Source of the DNA: Desulfobacula sp. | Lineage (GTDB): Bacteria; Desulfobacterota; Desulfobacteria; Desulfobacterales; Desulfobacteraceae | Reading direction: 5' to 3' | Assembly (NCBI GenBank): GCA_028280105.1 | Contig: JANQML010000179.1 | Location: 1 to 64,000 of the forward strand | DNA length: 64,000 nucleotides | In this document: positions 16,050-25,376 of the stretch, piece after piece | Layout: the number at the start of each line of letters is the position of its first letter | How positions within the stretch are numbered: position 1 is the stretch's first letter | Position numbers and translations under genes: made by a program | Notes under the pieces: generated by a model | What the model was told of the DNA's origin: nothing | Databases searched by the model: none | Seen by the model: only the letters and a program-made list of their open reading frames with translations

Positions 16050-17925
16050 CGGACAACCCTTTCATTTTCACGGCAGCCCGGATGATGGCGGTATGGTCGA
16101 TGCCGTATTCCTTTTGCAAGATCTTTTGGGGGCCGTGCTCGACAAATCTGTCTTCAATCCCGATCCGTTTCAGGCTGAAATCGGTCAGGCCGCCGTCAAT
16201 GAGGACTTCCAGTACCGCCGATCCAAAACCGCCGTCAAGAACATGTTCCTCAATGGTAATGATCTGTTTGATCTTTGAGGCATGGGCCAGAATCAGATCC
16301 GAATCAATGGGCTTGACAAACCGGGCATTGAGGATGGTGGCGCTGATTCCCTTTTCTTCCAGATCGTCGGCAGCCTTAATCGCCTCACAGACCGATTTGC
16401 CGATGCCGATCAACAGAATATCGTCTCCCTCCCGGACCACGCACCCTTTGCCGATTTCCACGGGACAGGGGCTGGGGTCAATCTGGGCGCCCATGCCGAT
16501 GCCCCGGGGATAACGGATGGCAGCCGGCCCGTCATGATCCAGGGCCGTGACCAGCATCCGTGCCAGTTCGTTTTCATCTTTGGGTGCCATAATGGTCATA
16601 TTCGGCATACACCGCAGGTACGAGTAATCAAAAAGGCCGTGGTGGGTGGGGCCGTCTTCACCGACAATGCCGCCCCTGTCCAGGGCAAAAACAACCGGGT
16701 AGGCATCGATACAGACATCGTGCAGGATCTGGTCAAAGGCCCGTTGTAAAAACGTCGAATAGATGGCCACAACCGGCCGCAGCCCTTTGGAAGCCAGGCC
16801 TGCCGCAAAGGTAACCGCATGCTGTTCCGCAATCCCGACATCAAAAAACCGGTCCGGAAACTCATTGGAAAACTCCACCAAGCCGGTTCCCTCCGGCATG
16901 GCAGCCGTAACGGCAACGATCTTTTCGTTGGTTCTCGCAAGTCTCAGCATCTGATGGCCAAAGACCTGGGTATATGTGGGGACCGGATTCAGGCTTTTCT
17001 GGCTCTTACCCGTTGCTATGCTGAATGCGCCCACACCGTGAAAGTAGACCGGATTTTTTTCCGCCGGGGGATACCCTTTTCCCTTTTTGGTTGTAACATG
17101 CAGGAGTACCGGATCCTTCGGGTCTTTAATGTTGGACAGGATATCGATCAGATGATCAAGGTTATGGCCGTCAATCGGCCCGAAGTAGTCAAAGTCAAAG
17201 GCTTCGAAAAGCATTCCGGGCGTGACAAAGGTTTTAAAGGATTCTTCGGAGCGTTTGGCAATTTGATAGATGTCATCCCCGATCTTTGGTAATGATTTTA
17301 AAAATGCACCGAACTGATTCCTCATGGTCTGCAGGTACCGGGCGGAGAAAGTGCGGCTCAAAAAGGAGGAGAGGGCGCCGACGTTTGGGGAGATGGACAT
17401 ATCATTTTCATTGAGAATGACAATGGCCCCGTGTTTCAGATCCCCGGTCTGATTGAGCCCCTCATATGCCAGGCCGGCCGTTAAAGACCCGTCACCGATG
17501 ACGGAAATAACATTGGCATCCTCCCGGTTTAAGTGGTTTCCGCAGCAGACCCCCAGTCCCGCGGATATGGAGGTGGAGGAGTGCCCCACGGTAAATCCGT
17601 CGTATTCACTCTCTTTGGTTTTTAAAAAACCAGAGATGCCCTTATGCTGTCTCAATGTATCAAAAGACGCATTTCTCCCGGTCAGAAGTTTGTGTGCATA
17701 GGCTTGATGCCCCACATCCCAGATCAGGGTATCTTTGGGCAGATCAAAGACATAGTGGATGGCAATGGTTAATTCCACGGCTCCCAGGCTGGAAGCCAGG
17801 TGACCGCCGGTTTTTGAAACCACATCGATAATTCTGTTTCGAATTTCCTGGGCAAGCTGCGGCAGTTCTGACCGTGATAATTGTTTAACATCCGCAGGTG
17901 TACGGATCTGTTCAAGAAAAGTCAA
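16045..17925 (-). CDS. dxs: 1-deoxy-D-xylulose-5-phosphate synthase
   Basis: Thiamine-diphosphate enzyme joining pyruvate and glyceraldehyde-3-phosphate, the first step of the MEP isoprenoid pathway. The 626 residues match the family. An N-terminal ThDP-binding region (GGHLASSLGAVELT, IWDVGHQAYAHK, GDGSLTAGLAYEGLN) is followed by the pyrimidine-binding domain (AMPEGTGL, RFFDVGIAEQHAVTFAAG) and a transketolase C-terminal domain. The start is TTG at 17925, 20 bases after the ispA stop. It is next to ispA, the usual pairing of a polyprenyl synthase with Dxs. Confidence 0.95.
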   Translation of the reverse strand: MTFLEQIRTPADVKQLSRSELPQLAQEIRNRIIDVVSKTGGHLASSLGAVELTIAIHYVFDLPKDTLIWDVGHQAYAHKLLTGRNASFDTLRQHKGISGFLKTKESEYDGFTVGHSSTSISAGLGVCCGNHLNREDANVISVIGDGSLTAGLAYEGLNQTGDLKHGAIVILNENDMSISPNVGALSSFLSRTFSARYLQTMRNQFGAFLKSLPKIGDDIYQIAKRSEESFKTFVTPGMLFEAFDFDYFGPIDGHNLDHLIDILSNIKDPKDPVLLHVTTKKGKGYPPAEKNPVYFHGVGAFSIATGKSQKSLNPVPTYTQVFGHQMLRLARTNEKIVAVTAAMPEGTGLVEFSNEFPDRFFDVGIAEQHAVTFAAGLASKGLRPVVAIYSTFLQRAFDQILHDVCIDAYPVVFALDRGGIVGEDGPTHHGLFDYSYLRCMPNMTIMAPKDENELARMLVTALDHDGPAAIRYPRGIGMGAQIDPSPCPVEIGKGCVVREGDDILLIGIGKSVCEAIKAADDLEEKGISATILNARFVKPIDSDLILAHASKIKQIITIEEHVLDGGFGSAVLEVLIDGGLTDFSLKRIGIEDRFVEHGPQKILQKEYGIDHTAIIRAAVKMKGLSD

Positions 17926-17946
17926 TGGATTGCAACCCCATATAAT

Positions 17947-18849
17947 TTAATGGTCTCTGTTAATAATATAATCGGCTATCTGTATCAGCGGCCCGGCTGC
18001 TGCGTCAAACCGGGACAGGCAGTCCTTGGCCTCCGCCACCAGGCTGCGGGCGAATTTTTTGGACCGGTCCAGCCCGATGACGGCCGGAAAGGTCATCTTA
18101 TCATGGGCCCGGTCAGACCCCACTGCCTTGCCCAGGATTTTCGGATCCCCTTCCACATTCAGGATATCATCAGCAACCTGAAACGCCAGCCCTATTTTTT
18201 CTGCATAACCGACCAGGCTTTGAATCTGATCCTCCTGTGCTGAGACACTGACGGCACCGGATTCCACACTGACGATGATCATCTCCCCGGTTTTTTTTGC
18301 GTGTATCTGCTTGAGATGATCCAGTGCATCATCCCGGCTGCCGCTGTAGGACTGCATATCAAGCATCTGTCCTTCAACCATGCCGTGCAGGCCCGATGCC
18401 CGGGCCAGTTTTGAAATCAACTTCAGACGGACCGGTTCGTCCGGGTAATCGTCAAACAGGGAACCCGGGTCTGAAACAAGGGTGAATGCATGGGTCAGCA
18501 GGGCATCTCCGGCAAGAATGGCGACCGCTTCTGAAAATTGCCTGTGGCAGGTGGGCACTCCCCGCCGCAGATCATCATTGTCCATACCCGGCAGATCATC
18601 ATGGATCAGAGAATAGGTATGGACCATTTCAATGGCACATCCCACGGGCAGGGCAGGGCGGAAATCTTTCCCGCATGCCTGGGCCGCGGCAATGGACAGG
18701 ATCGGGCGCAACCGTTTCCCTCCGGCCATCAGCGAATGGCGCATGGCCCGGATCAGTATCCGGTCCCGGTCAAATTCATCCAAAATCCGTGTCAGGCAAC
18801 CATTGATCAGGTCCTGGTTCTTTTTGATATATGTTTTCAGATCAGCCAT
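17947..18849 (-). CDS. ispA: Short-chain polyprenyl diphosphate synthase (FPP/GGPP synthase)
   Basis: Condenses isopentenyl and allylic diphosphates to farnesyl (or geranylgeranyl) diphosphate for quinone, undecaprenol and other isoprenoids. It has 300 residues. The first Asp-rich motif is DDLPGMDND and the second is DDILNVEGD, with GGKRLRPIL and a KTGEMI segment. It is two bases from xseB and 20 from dxs, in one operon. Product chain length is not safely predicted from the sequence alone. Confidence 0.93.
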   Translation of the reverse strand: MADLKTYIKKNQDLINGCLTRILDEFDRDRILIRAMRHSLMAGGKRLRPILSIAAAQACGKDFRPALPVGCAIEMVHTYSLIHDDLPGMDNDDLRRGVPTCHRQFSEAVAILAGDALLTHAFTLVSDPGSLFDDYPDEPVRLKLISKLARASGLHGMVEGQMLDMQSYSGSRDDALDHLKQIHAKKTGEMIIVSVESGAVSVSAQEDQIQSLVGYAEKIGLAFQVADDILNVEGDPKILGKAVGSDRAHDKMTFPAVIGLDRSKKFARSLVAEAKDCLSRFDAAAGPLIQIADYIINRDH

Positions 18850-18851
18850 TT

Positions 18852-19076
18852 TTATTCTTCAAACAGGGTTGGTTTGTCTGAAGACGTTTCTCCCGGTGTT
18901 AAGAGCGATATTTTTTTTTCGGTTTTATCCAGCAGATCGAGACAATATTTGGATTGTTTGATGCCGGCCTCATACTGCTTGACCGCCTCTTCAAGCGGCA
19001 GTTCCCCGGATTCCATCCGTTTGACAATCTCCTCCAGTTCCTTTAATGCCTGGTCAAATGTTTTCTTTTTAGCCAT
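18852..19076 (-). CDS. xseB: Exonuclease VII small subunit
   Basis: A 74-residue helical protein with the family signature FDQALKELEEIVKRMESGELPLEEAVKQYE condensed into two helices (I quote only the pattern F-ALKELE-IV-RMESGELPLEEA). It pairs with XseA to degrade single-stranded DNA into oligonucleotides. Its start overlaps the xseA stop by 8 bases, consistent with coupled translation, and ispA follows by two bases. Confidence 0.93.
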   Translation of the reverse strand: MAKKKTFDQALKELEEIVKRMESGELPLEEAVKQYEAGIKQSKYCLDLLDKTEKKISLLTPGETSSDKPTLFEE

Positions 19077-20409
19077 GTGATTCTTTTACCTCTGTTGTCA
19101 ATCTTCCCTTGTGCAGGATGATATCGATGATATCTTTTTTCTTTACATCTGCGGCACGGGTAATAATTTTTTTATCCTTTGTTCGCCTTGCAATGGCATA
19201 ACCGCGTTCCAAAACCTTTCCCGGGTTTAATGCCTCCAGTTTGTCGGTATGTGACGAAACCAGGGCCTGTTTACGCTCGACCATCATGGCAAGGCATTGT
19301 ACCAGCCGGCCGGTTAACGCTTCCACCGTCTGCCTTGACCGGATTAACCGGGCATGGGGATTTTGGGCGGTTAGTGCCTCATCGACCCATTTCAGCTTTT
19401 CAGCATGATACAGACAGGATTGCCTCATGCAGTTGTGGAGACGGTTTTCGTAATCGTCCAGCATGTACCGGTAGTTATATAATAAGGTTTCCGGCGATTT
19501 GAGCCGGCCCTGGTAATCCGTTATTCGTTCGCGGCAACCGGCAATTTGCTTGGCCACCGATCTGTTCAACCTGCGTGCCAGATTGGTAACGGCTGACAAT
19601 AAGGCGGATTTATCCTGGAATGCCAGTTCGGCTGCCGCCGACGGGGTCGGTGCCCTGACATCGGCAACAAAATCGGCAATGGTATAATCGGTTTCATGAC
19701 CGATGCCGGTCATAATGGGAAGATCGGAATGGTAAATCGCCTCTGCAACCGGTTCAGAGTTAAACGCGGCCAGGTCTTCCAGCGAGCCGCCGCCCCGGGC
19801 AAGAATGATTAAATCCGAGGACTGCCTGGTATTTGCCAGCTCAATGGCGCTGCAGATTTCCGGAACAGCCGATTCCCCCTGAACAGTCACCGGTATGATT
19901 TCGATGCACGCATTGGGAAACCGGCGTTGGGAGATATTTAACATATCCTGAAGCGCCGCACCCGACCTTGACGTAATAAGGCAGACGCATTCAGATAGAA
20001 ACGGAATCTGTTTTTTGCGGGATTCGTCAAAAAAACCGTTATCTGACAGCTTGGCTTTTAATTGTTCAAACGCGATTTGGGCTGAACCGGCCCCTTCCGG
20101 TTCAAGGTGCTCAAAGATAAGCTGATACGAGCCCCTGGGTTCATACAGGGAAATCCGGGCCAATCCAAAGACTTTCATCCCGTTTTCCGGGTTGAATTTC
20201 AATGACCGCTTCTGATTTTTAAACATGACCGCCTGGATAACCGACTGGCTGTCTTTTAAGGTAAAATAGGAATGGCCGGAAGCGGGCAGGGCATAGTTGG
20301 AAATTTCACCGGCAATCCACACAAAAGGAAAATTCTCTTCCAGCAGATTCTTAATCTGCCGGGTCAGTTTTGTAACCGTATATATATGTCCGTCTCTTTT
20401 CTCTGTCAT
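19069..20409 (-). CDS. xseA: Exonuclease VII large subunit
   Basis: Catalytic subunit of exonuclease VII. I start it at ATG 20409 because family N-termini read [17 protein letters not shown] soon after the start. An in-frame TTG at 20460 would add a hydrophobic extension unlike the family. The ribosome site is poor and close (AGGTG), so the start is uncertain. The 446 residues contain an N-terminal OB-fold ([20 protein letters not shown]), a catalytic middle ([54 protein letters not shown]), and a C-terminal coiled region. It heads xseA-xseB-ispA-dxs-tlyA. Confidence 0.94.
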   Translation of the reverse strand: [446 protein letters not shown]

Positions 20410-20493
20410 CACCTGAAACAAAAAAATAAAAAATATGCAAAGTCTGTATTTATAAAACAAACCTGTTTATTTAACAATAAATTTATTGCAGGG

Positions 20494-20542
20494 CCGGGGT
20501 AAAGAATCTCTTGTTTTTGAAGCTTTCGCATTCTTGCCCCGG
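20494..20542. repeat. GC-rich inverted repeat next to the MITE-like element
   Basis: CCGGGGTAAAGAAT (20494-20507) pairs with ATTCTTGCCCCGG (20530-20542), nearly perfectly, with a 22-base loop. It lies upstream of xseA on the opposite side from its coding sequence. It might be a terminator, a small RNA end or an older repeat. No T tract is obvious. Confidence 0.4.
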
Positions 20543-20568
20543 TTATCGTCGACGCATTCATCTTTATA

Positions 20569-20735
20569 AACCTCATCGTTGCAAAAAGCGTGAAGGGTAA
20601 GAATTTCTGAAAAAAGATGAAATGGCGGAACCCACTTATGATGAAGTCATGAAAGCATCTCTAAATTCAAAGCGTTTGTTGTACCGCCAACTGATTTCAT
20701 CTTTTATGATAAAATCTTTATGCAACGTTGAGGTT
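20569..20735 (+). mobile_element. 167-bp MITE-like element, copy A, with a conserved mini-ORF
   Basis: The element is bounded by inverted ends AACCTCATCGTTG (20569-20581) and CAACGTTGAGGTT (20723-20735), 13 bases with one mismatch. The reverse complement matches 54912-55078 over its full length with the same ends. Inside, an ATG at 20622 opens a 42-codon frame beginning MAEPTYDEVMKASLNSK and ending at TAG 20748-20750, just outside the element. In copy B the frame is kept for its whole internal length. Several differences between copies are at third codon positions. No transposase is encoded, so any movement would need one elsewhere. Confidence 0.72.
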
Positions 20736-20751
20736 AACCTGAACCGTTAGA

Positions 20752-21216
20752 TCACCAGGCAGCATACGGGTGTTTGACAAGGCTGGAATTAAAATATTTC
20801 GGATCGTCGGTCACCTCTTCACCGATCCATCCGGGTTTTTGAAAATGTTGATCTTCAGATGACAGTTCAATCTCGGCAACCACCAGTCCCCGGTTGTTGC
20901 CGTAAAATTCGTCTATTTCCCAGGTAAACCCTTTATAATCGATTGTATACCGTTTTTTTTCTATGATCGGTTTTTCAGCCAGATTCTCTAACATCTCACA
21001 CCCGTCTTTATACGGGATTTCATATTCGTATTCAGCACGCAAGGCGCCCCTGGCTATTCCCTTGATGGTTAAAACCGCCTTTTTATTAACGGTGCGAACC
21101 CGGACCGTTCTCTCTTTGTTACGGTTCAGATATCCCTGGCGGCAGTAAACGCCTTCAGCCAGTTTCCGCCATCCGTCATTGGTTAGAAGAAATTTTCTTT
21201 CGATTTCCATACCCAT
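20752..21216 (-). CDS. CYTH-domain triphosphatase-like protein
   Basis: Start at ATG 21216, chosen for its AAGGAGCAAGATA ribosome site and because the CYTH motif MEIERKFLL (EXEXK) begins two residues later. The 154 residues keep the tunnel-fold charged pattern: RVRTVNKKAVLTIKG, EYEYEIPY, EIDEFYGNNRGLVVAEIEL. CYTH proteins hydrolyse inorganic triphosphate or other phosphoanhydrides with divalent metal; some are adenylate cyclases. The short single-domain form here is most like the bacterial tripolyphosphatase group. It is monocistronic and its 3' end abuts the MITE-like element. Confidence 0.85.
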   Translation of the reverse strand: MGMEIERKFLLTNDGWRKLAEGVYCRQGYLNRNKERTVRVRTVNKKAVLTIKGIARGALRAEYEYEIPYKDGCEMLENLAEKPIIEKKRYTIDYKGFTWEIDEFYGNNRGLVVAEIELSSEDQHFQKPGWIGEEVTDDPKYFNSSLVKHPYAAW

Positions 21217-21459
21217 TATCTTGCTCCTTATGATACGATTCCGCCGTGAATCGCTATTTTTCAGATTGGTTTCATATTGATCCCGTTCTTTAATTCTCAC
21301 GGGTATCATACAGTTCAAAAAGGTTAAAAAGAATTCTTTTTTAGCTATTTACCCGAATTTTTAAGAAAATACTGGAAAGTACGGCCAACATCAAGGTATG
21401 GTTCAATCAGCCGATGAAGATGGGCTTTCATCCGGCTCCGTATTGCAGACATAAGGGGA

Positions 21460-21781
21460 ATATTTAATGGTATTTCCTATACGGGGTTGTGGGGCGTTCC
21501 CTGTCTGAGGGAAGTCCACGGACTTTTAAGATCGGATGCTGCCGGATACCTGACCGCCATACTGTTGTCCTTTGCCGTGGAAGCGTTTTTTTTCGGCTGG
21601 TTTTCAGATCGCATGGGACGACCGTAAAAGTGTTTTTATTTCCGGCCTGATGGTGTATACCGTCTCCTGGCTCATGCTTATTTTGTCAACTGGCCGCCCG
21701 GTCTGTTCAGCCGTTTTTTTCGGTCTGATGGGGTTCTCAGGTGTGTCACCTGTTTTCACCTTTGAACCTGAAATTATTTAA
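21460..21781 (+). pseudogene. Remnant of a major facilitator superfamily transporter (frameshifted)
   Basis: From about 21471 one frame reads IFNGISYTGLWGVPCLREVHG...FFFGWFSDRMGRP and stops at TAA near 21625. The adjacent frame continues with KSVFISGLMVYTVSWLMLIL and a further hydrophobic stretch to 21781. Together they match the N-terminal half of an MFS permease: the GLWGVP helix, then the loop-2-3 motif GW-SDR-GR-K, then the next helix. A one-base frameshift near 21626, missing upstream helices and a missing C-terminal half show it is decayed. It lies between the CYTH gene and the hybrid kinase. Confidence 0.65.
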
Positions 21782-21808
21782 ATTTTTTATGCAAGGTCAG
21801 GGTGTTAT

Positions 21809-24022
21809 ATGAAGAATGATTCAGGACTTGCCAAAAAACGCGTTCGTTATACGCTCATCACCGTTTATACCATTTCCATCCTCGCCGCCATGACATATTC
21901 GTATTACTCCAATTTCATCATGATCAACAAATATTCCCCGTTGGTTGATGCCACCATGGAGGCTAAATTTGAGGTGACGCTGGCCCACCTCTGGTTTGAA
22001 GAAAAGATGACCGGGGACCGGTACGAAGATTTTGACGAAATAATCAACCACATCCATCAGGCCATGTGGTACACAACAGCCATGCTGAAAGGCGGACAGA
22101 CCACAAAAGAAAAAATTATACCGCTTACGGATAAACGGCTCAGACAAGAGGTTTCCGAGGCCTTTCAGCTCCTGGAAGAATTTCTTGATATTACCCATAA
22201 ACGATATGGAGCCAAAGAGTTATCAGGTATCGGAACCAGGATCGATCAGCAATACGACGGCATCTTCAGGCGGTTTGTCAGTCAAATAGACGATGTTGGA
22301 ACACTGTTACAGCAAAAAATTGCACGGGACTATCAGAAACATAAAAATATCCAATTGATGCTTATTTTTGTTCTTGTTACTTCCGGGATATTCGGAATCT
22401 TCATTCAATACCGGTTTGACAAAAACCAGGAAATTTATATCAAAGAGTTAAGAGCGGCCAGACAGAAAGCAGAAGAGAGTGAGAACTGGCTGGTTACCAC
22501 AATGAACAGTATGGGAGATGGCGTTATCATTACGGATCACACCGGAAAAATAACGTATTTGAACCCGGTGGCCTCAAATTTAACCGGATGGCTGTTAAAT
22601 GATGCCGAAAACCGGGATATTACGGAAGTTTTTCATATTGTAAATGAATTTACCAAAGAACCGGTAAAAGATCCGGTAAAGACCGTGATCAAAAAAAATG
22701 TCGTTATCGGTCTTGCCAACCATACCGAATTGATATCCAAAGATGGAAAAGTCTGGCCTATATCCGACAGTGCCGCACCGATTTTTGATTCCCGCAAAAA
22801 CCTTCGGGGGGTTGTGGTCGTCTTTCATGAAATAACCGAGCAGAAAAAGGCCCAGGCGGAAAAAATAAATCTTGAAAATCAGCTTCGACAGGCGTTTAAA
22901 ATGGAAGCCATCGGTACCATGGCCGGCGGTATTGCACATGATTTTAACAATATTCTTGCCATTATTCTGGGAAATGCCGATATGGCGTATGATGATGTTC
23001 CCCGGGAAAATCCGGCAAAACATAATATCGAAGAAATTTTAACAGCCGCTCATCGGGCAAAGGAACTGATCAAGCAGATTCTGACATTCAGCCGGCAGGA
23101 AAAACATAAAAAAATACCCTGCTGTCTGAGCCGGATCGTCAAAGAGGGAATGAAATCGTTGCGGCCCACCATTCCGGCATCTGTCGAACAATGCATTGAA
23201 ATCGCACCTGAAGACGAAGATATCATCATCCTTGCCGATGCCATTCAAATCCATCAGCTGTTGCTTAATCTCTGTGTGAATGCCGTACAGGCAATGGATG
23301 AAAAAGGGCGATTGACGGTCGGGGTCACCCGTGTCACTGTTGGTGATGAATCTGATCCGGATAAAATAAAAATTAATCCGGGAGAGTATGGGTATCTGCG
23401 GTTTTCAGATAACGGACCGGGGATACGGTCCGAGTATATTGACCGGATTTTTGATCCTTTTTTCACCACAAAGGAGGTGGGTGAGGGAACGGGCATGGGG
23501 CTTTCCGTGGTCCATGGAATTGTTGAAAATCATCAGGGAAATATCTATGTGGAGAGTGAACCGGGTAATGGTGCTGTATTTCACATCTATTTTCCCATTA
23601 CACGTAAAAAGACCGTAGAAAAGATCACAAATACCGCCCCCCTGCCGACAGGGGATGAAACCATTCTGCTGGTTGATGATGAAAAGATGATCGCTGAAAT
23701 GGCAAAAGAGATGATCTCAAGGCAGGGATATACGGTTGTTGCCCTGACAGACAGTCTGAAGGCGCTGGAATTGGTCCAACGCTTTCCGGACCGGTTTGAT
23801 CTGGTCATCAGTGATCAGACCATGCCGAATCTGACAGGGGGAGAGTTGGCAGAAAGATTGTTGAAAAATCATCCTGACCTGCCGATCATTCTTTGCAGCG
23901 GTTACAGCAGTAAGATGGATGAAGCCCGCGCGCTTGAGATCGGTGTGAGCGCGTTTGCACAAAAACCGCTCAAAAGAAAGGAAATTCTTAATCTGATTCG
24001 TAATGTATTGGATAACACCTGA
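21809..24022 (+). CDS. Membrane hybrid histidine kinase (PAS-HisKA-HATPase-REC)
   Basis: A 737-residue sensor. The first transmembrane helix is at ~14-36, a periplasmic helical domain follows, and the second transmembrane helix is at ~180-203. A PAS domain (~228-350, MGDGVIITDHTGKITYLNPVA) precedes the HisKA H-box GGIAHDFNNIL (His near 377). The ATPase domain has NLCVNAVQAM, DNGPGI and GEGTGMGLSVVHGIV. A C-terminal receiver has Asp pair near 623, phosphoacceptor Asp near 668 and Lys in AQKPL. Signal and output are unknown. No separate response regulator is adjacent, so phosphate may pass from the receiver to a distant phosphotransfer protein. All catalytic residues look intact, unlike the hybrid kinase at 48686. 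Confidence 0.9.
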   Translation: MKNDSGLAKKRVRYTLITVYTISILAAMTYSYYSNFIMINKYSPLVDATMEAKFEVTLAHLWFEEKMTGDRYEDFDEIINHIHQAMWYTTAMLKGGQTTKEKIIPLTDKRLRQEVSEAFQLLEEFLDITHKRYGAKELSGIGTRIDQQYDGIFRRFVSQIDDVGTLLQQKIARDYQKHKNIQLMLIFVLVTSGIFGIFIQYRFDKNQEIYIKELRAARQKAEESENWLVTTMNSMGDGVIITDHTGKITYLNPVASNLTGWLLNDAENRDITEVFHIVNEFTKEPVKDPVKTVIKKNVVIGLANHTELISKDGKVWPISDSAAPIFDSRKNLRGVVVVFHEITEQKKAQAEKINLENQLRQAFKMEAIGTMAGGIAHDFNNILAIILGNADMAYDDVPRENPAKHNIEEILTAAHRAKELIKQILTFSRQEKHKKIPCCLSRIVKEGMKSLRPTIPASVEQCIEIAPEDEDIIILADAIQIHQLLLNLCVNAVQAMDEKGRLTVGVTRVTVGDESDPDKIKINPGEYGYLRFSDNGPGIRSEYIDRIFDPFFTTKEVGEGTGMGLSVVHGIVENHQGNIYVESEPGNGAVFHIYFPITRKKTVEKITNTAPLPTGDETILLVDDEKMIAEMAKEMISRQGYTVVALTDSLKALELVQRFPDRFDLVISDQTMPNLTGGELAERLLKNHPDLPIILCSGYSSKMDEARALEIGVSAFAQKPLKRKEILNLIRNVLDNT

Positions 24023-24236
24023 TATCCGGACCAAATACGGTCTGATCAATTATAAGATCAGGAGGTTTCATCTTCTTTACATTTTTTTTATACAACGTTT
24101 GGGGTAGATATGGCGGTTTAAGCAAAAATTTAGTATAAAAATGGGTTTGATTTTAATAATGTAAAAATGTGGTGTTATCCATCCACGATTTAAAAAAACC
24201 ACGATGCAAAAAAAAACAGATGCAAAGGAAAAGCAT

Positions 24237-25376
24237 ATGATAAATTCACAGCGGCTGGGAGAGCTGTTTAAAACCCTTGTTGAGATTGATTCGATTTCCA
24301 GAAAGGAAAAACAGGTCGGCTTGGCACTTGAAAAGATACTGACCGGCATGGGTGCGGTCGTCCGTTATGATAACGCCGCCGAAAAGGTGAATGGCGACTG
24401 TTCCAACCTGGTTGCCAAGTTTAAAGGAACCGTAAAGGCGGATCCCCTGTTTTTATGCGGCCATATGGATACGGTTGAGCCAGGGGAGGGCATAAAGGTT
24501 ACGTTTAAGGACGGTGTATTTCGAAGCGACGGGACAACCATCCTGGGGTCGGACGACAAATCAGCCCTTGCCATCATCATAGAGGTGATGCAGGTTCTTC
24601 TGGAAAATAAGATCGATCATCCGCCGGTTGAAGTTGTCTTTACCGTCTGTGAAGAGATCGGCCTTTTGGGTGCCAAACACTTTGACTATAGCCTGATGGA
24701 TTCAACATTCGGGTACATTTTAGACTCTACAGATACCGAAGGGATTGTTACCCGGGCACCGGCTGCCAATAAAATCACCCTGAAGGTACACGGCCGGGCC
24801 GCCCATGCCGGTGCCGCACCTGAAAAGGGGATTGACGCCATTGCCGTGGCTTCTGCAGCCATTTCCAAACTGGCCCTTGGCCGCATTGACGAAGAAACCA
24901 CCTGTAATCTGGGAACCATTCACGGCGGTGTGGCAACGAATATCGTCCCTGAGTTTGTCGAAATCCATGGTGAAGCCAGGAGTCAGGAGCCGGAAAAATT
25001 AGAAGCGGTGACCCGCACCATTGTGGATGCGTTTAAAGCAGCCGCAAAATCCTTTGAAGACGGCTCCGGTTTTCCCAGAATTGATGTTCTGATTGAAAAT
25101 GATTTTTCAAATACCCGTATACCGGAAGATCACAGGGTGGTGACACTTGCCCGGCAGGCCGCCGAAAACCTGGGACAGGCCATGGAAAGCAAAACCATCG
25201 GAGGCGGTGCCGATGCCAATATCTTTTTTGGAAAAGGAATTATGGCCGGTGTCCTGGGGACGGGCATGACCGATGTTCACACCTTGAATGAATCCATCAA
25301 GCTGGACGATATGGTTCGTTCGGCCACATTGATCCTTGAAATTTTAAAACTTCATGCCCGGGAAAGTCGGCAATGA
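24237..25376 (+). CDS. M20-family metallopeptidase (PepT-like)
   Basis: Predicted cytosolic di-zinc aminopeptidase or tripeptidase-like enzyme. The start is ATG 24237 (AAAGGAAAAGCAT before it); an upstream in-frame ATG at 24204 has no ribosome site. The 379 residues have the M20 metal and catalytic motifs CGHMDTVEPGEG, ILGSDDKSALA, and CEEIGLLGAK. A dimerisation domain contains HGRAAHAGAAPEKGID, and the last ligand region is GIMAGVLGTGMTDVHT. It overlaps larC by 4 bases, so the two are probably co-translated. The true substrate (tripeptides or other acyl-amino acids) is not evident. Confidence 0.85.
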   Translation: MINSQRLGELFKTLVEIDSISRKEKQVGLALEKILTGMGAVVRYDNAAEKVNGDCSNLVAKFKGTVKADPLFLCGHMDTVEPGEGIKVTFKDGVFRSDGTTILGSDDKSALAIIIEVMQVLLENKIDHPPVEVVFTVCEEIGLLGAKHFDYSLMDSTFGYILDSTDTEGIVTRAPAANKITLKVHGRAAHAGAAPEKGIDAIAVASAAISKLALGRIDEETTCNLGTIHGGVATNIVPEFVEIHGEARSQEPEKLEAVTRTIVDAFKAAAKSFEDGSGFPRIDVLIENDFSNTRIPEDHRVVTLARQAAENLGQAMESKTIGGGADANIFFGKGIMAGVLGTGMTDVHTLNESIKLDDMVRSATLILEILKLHARESRQ

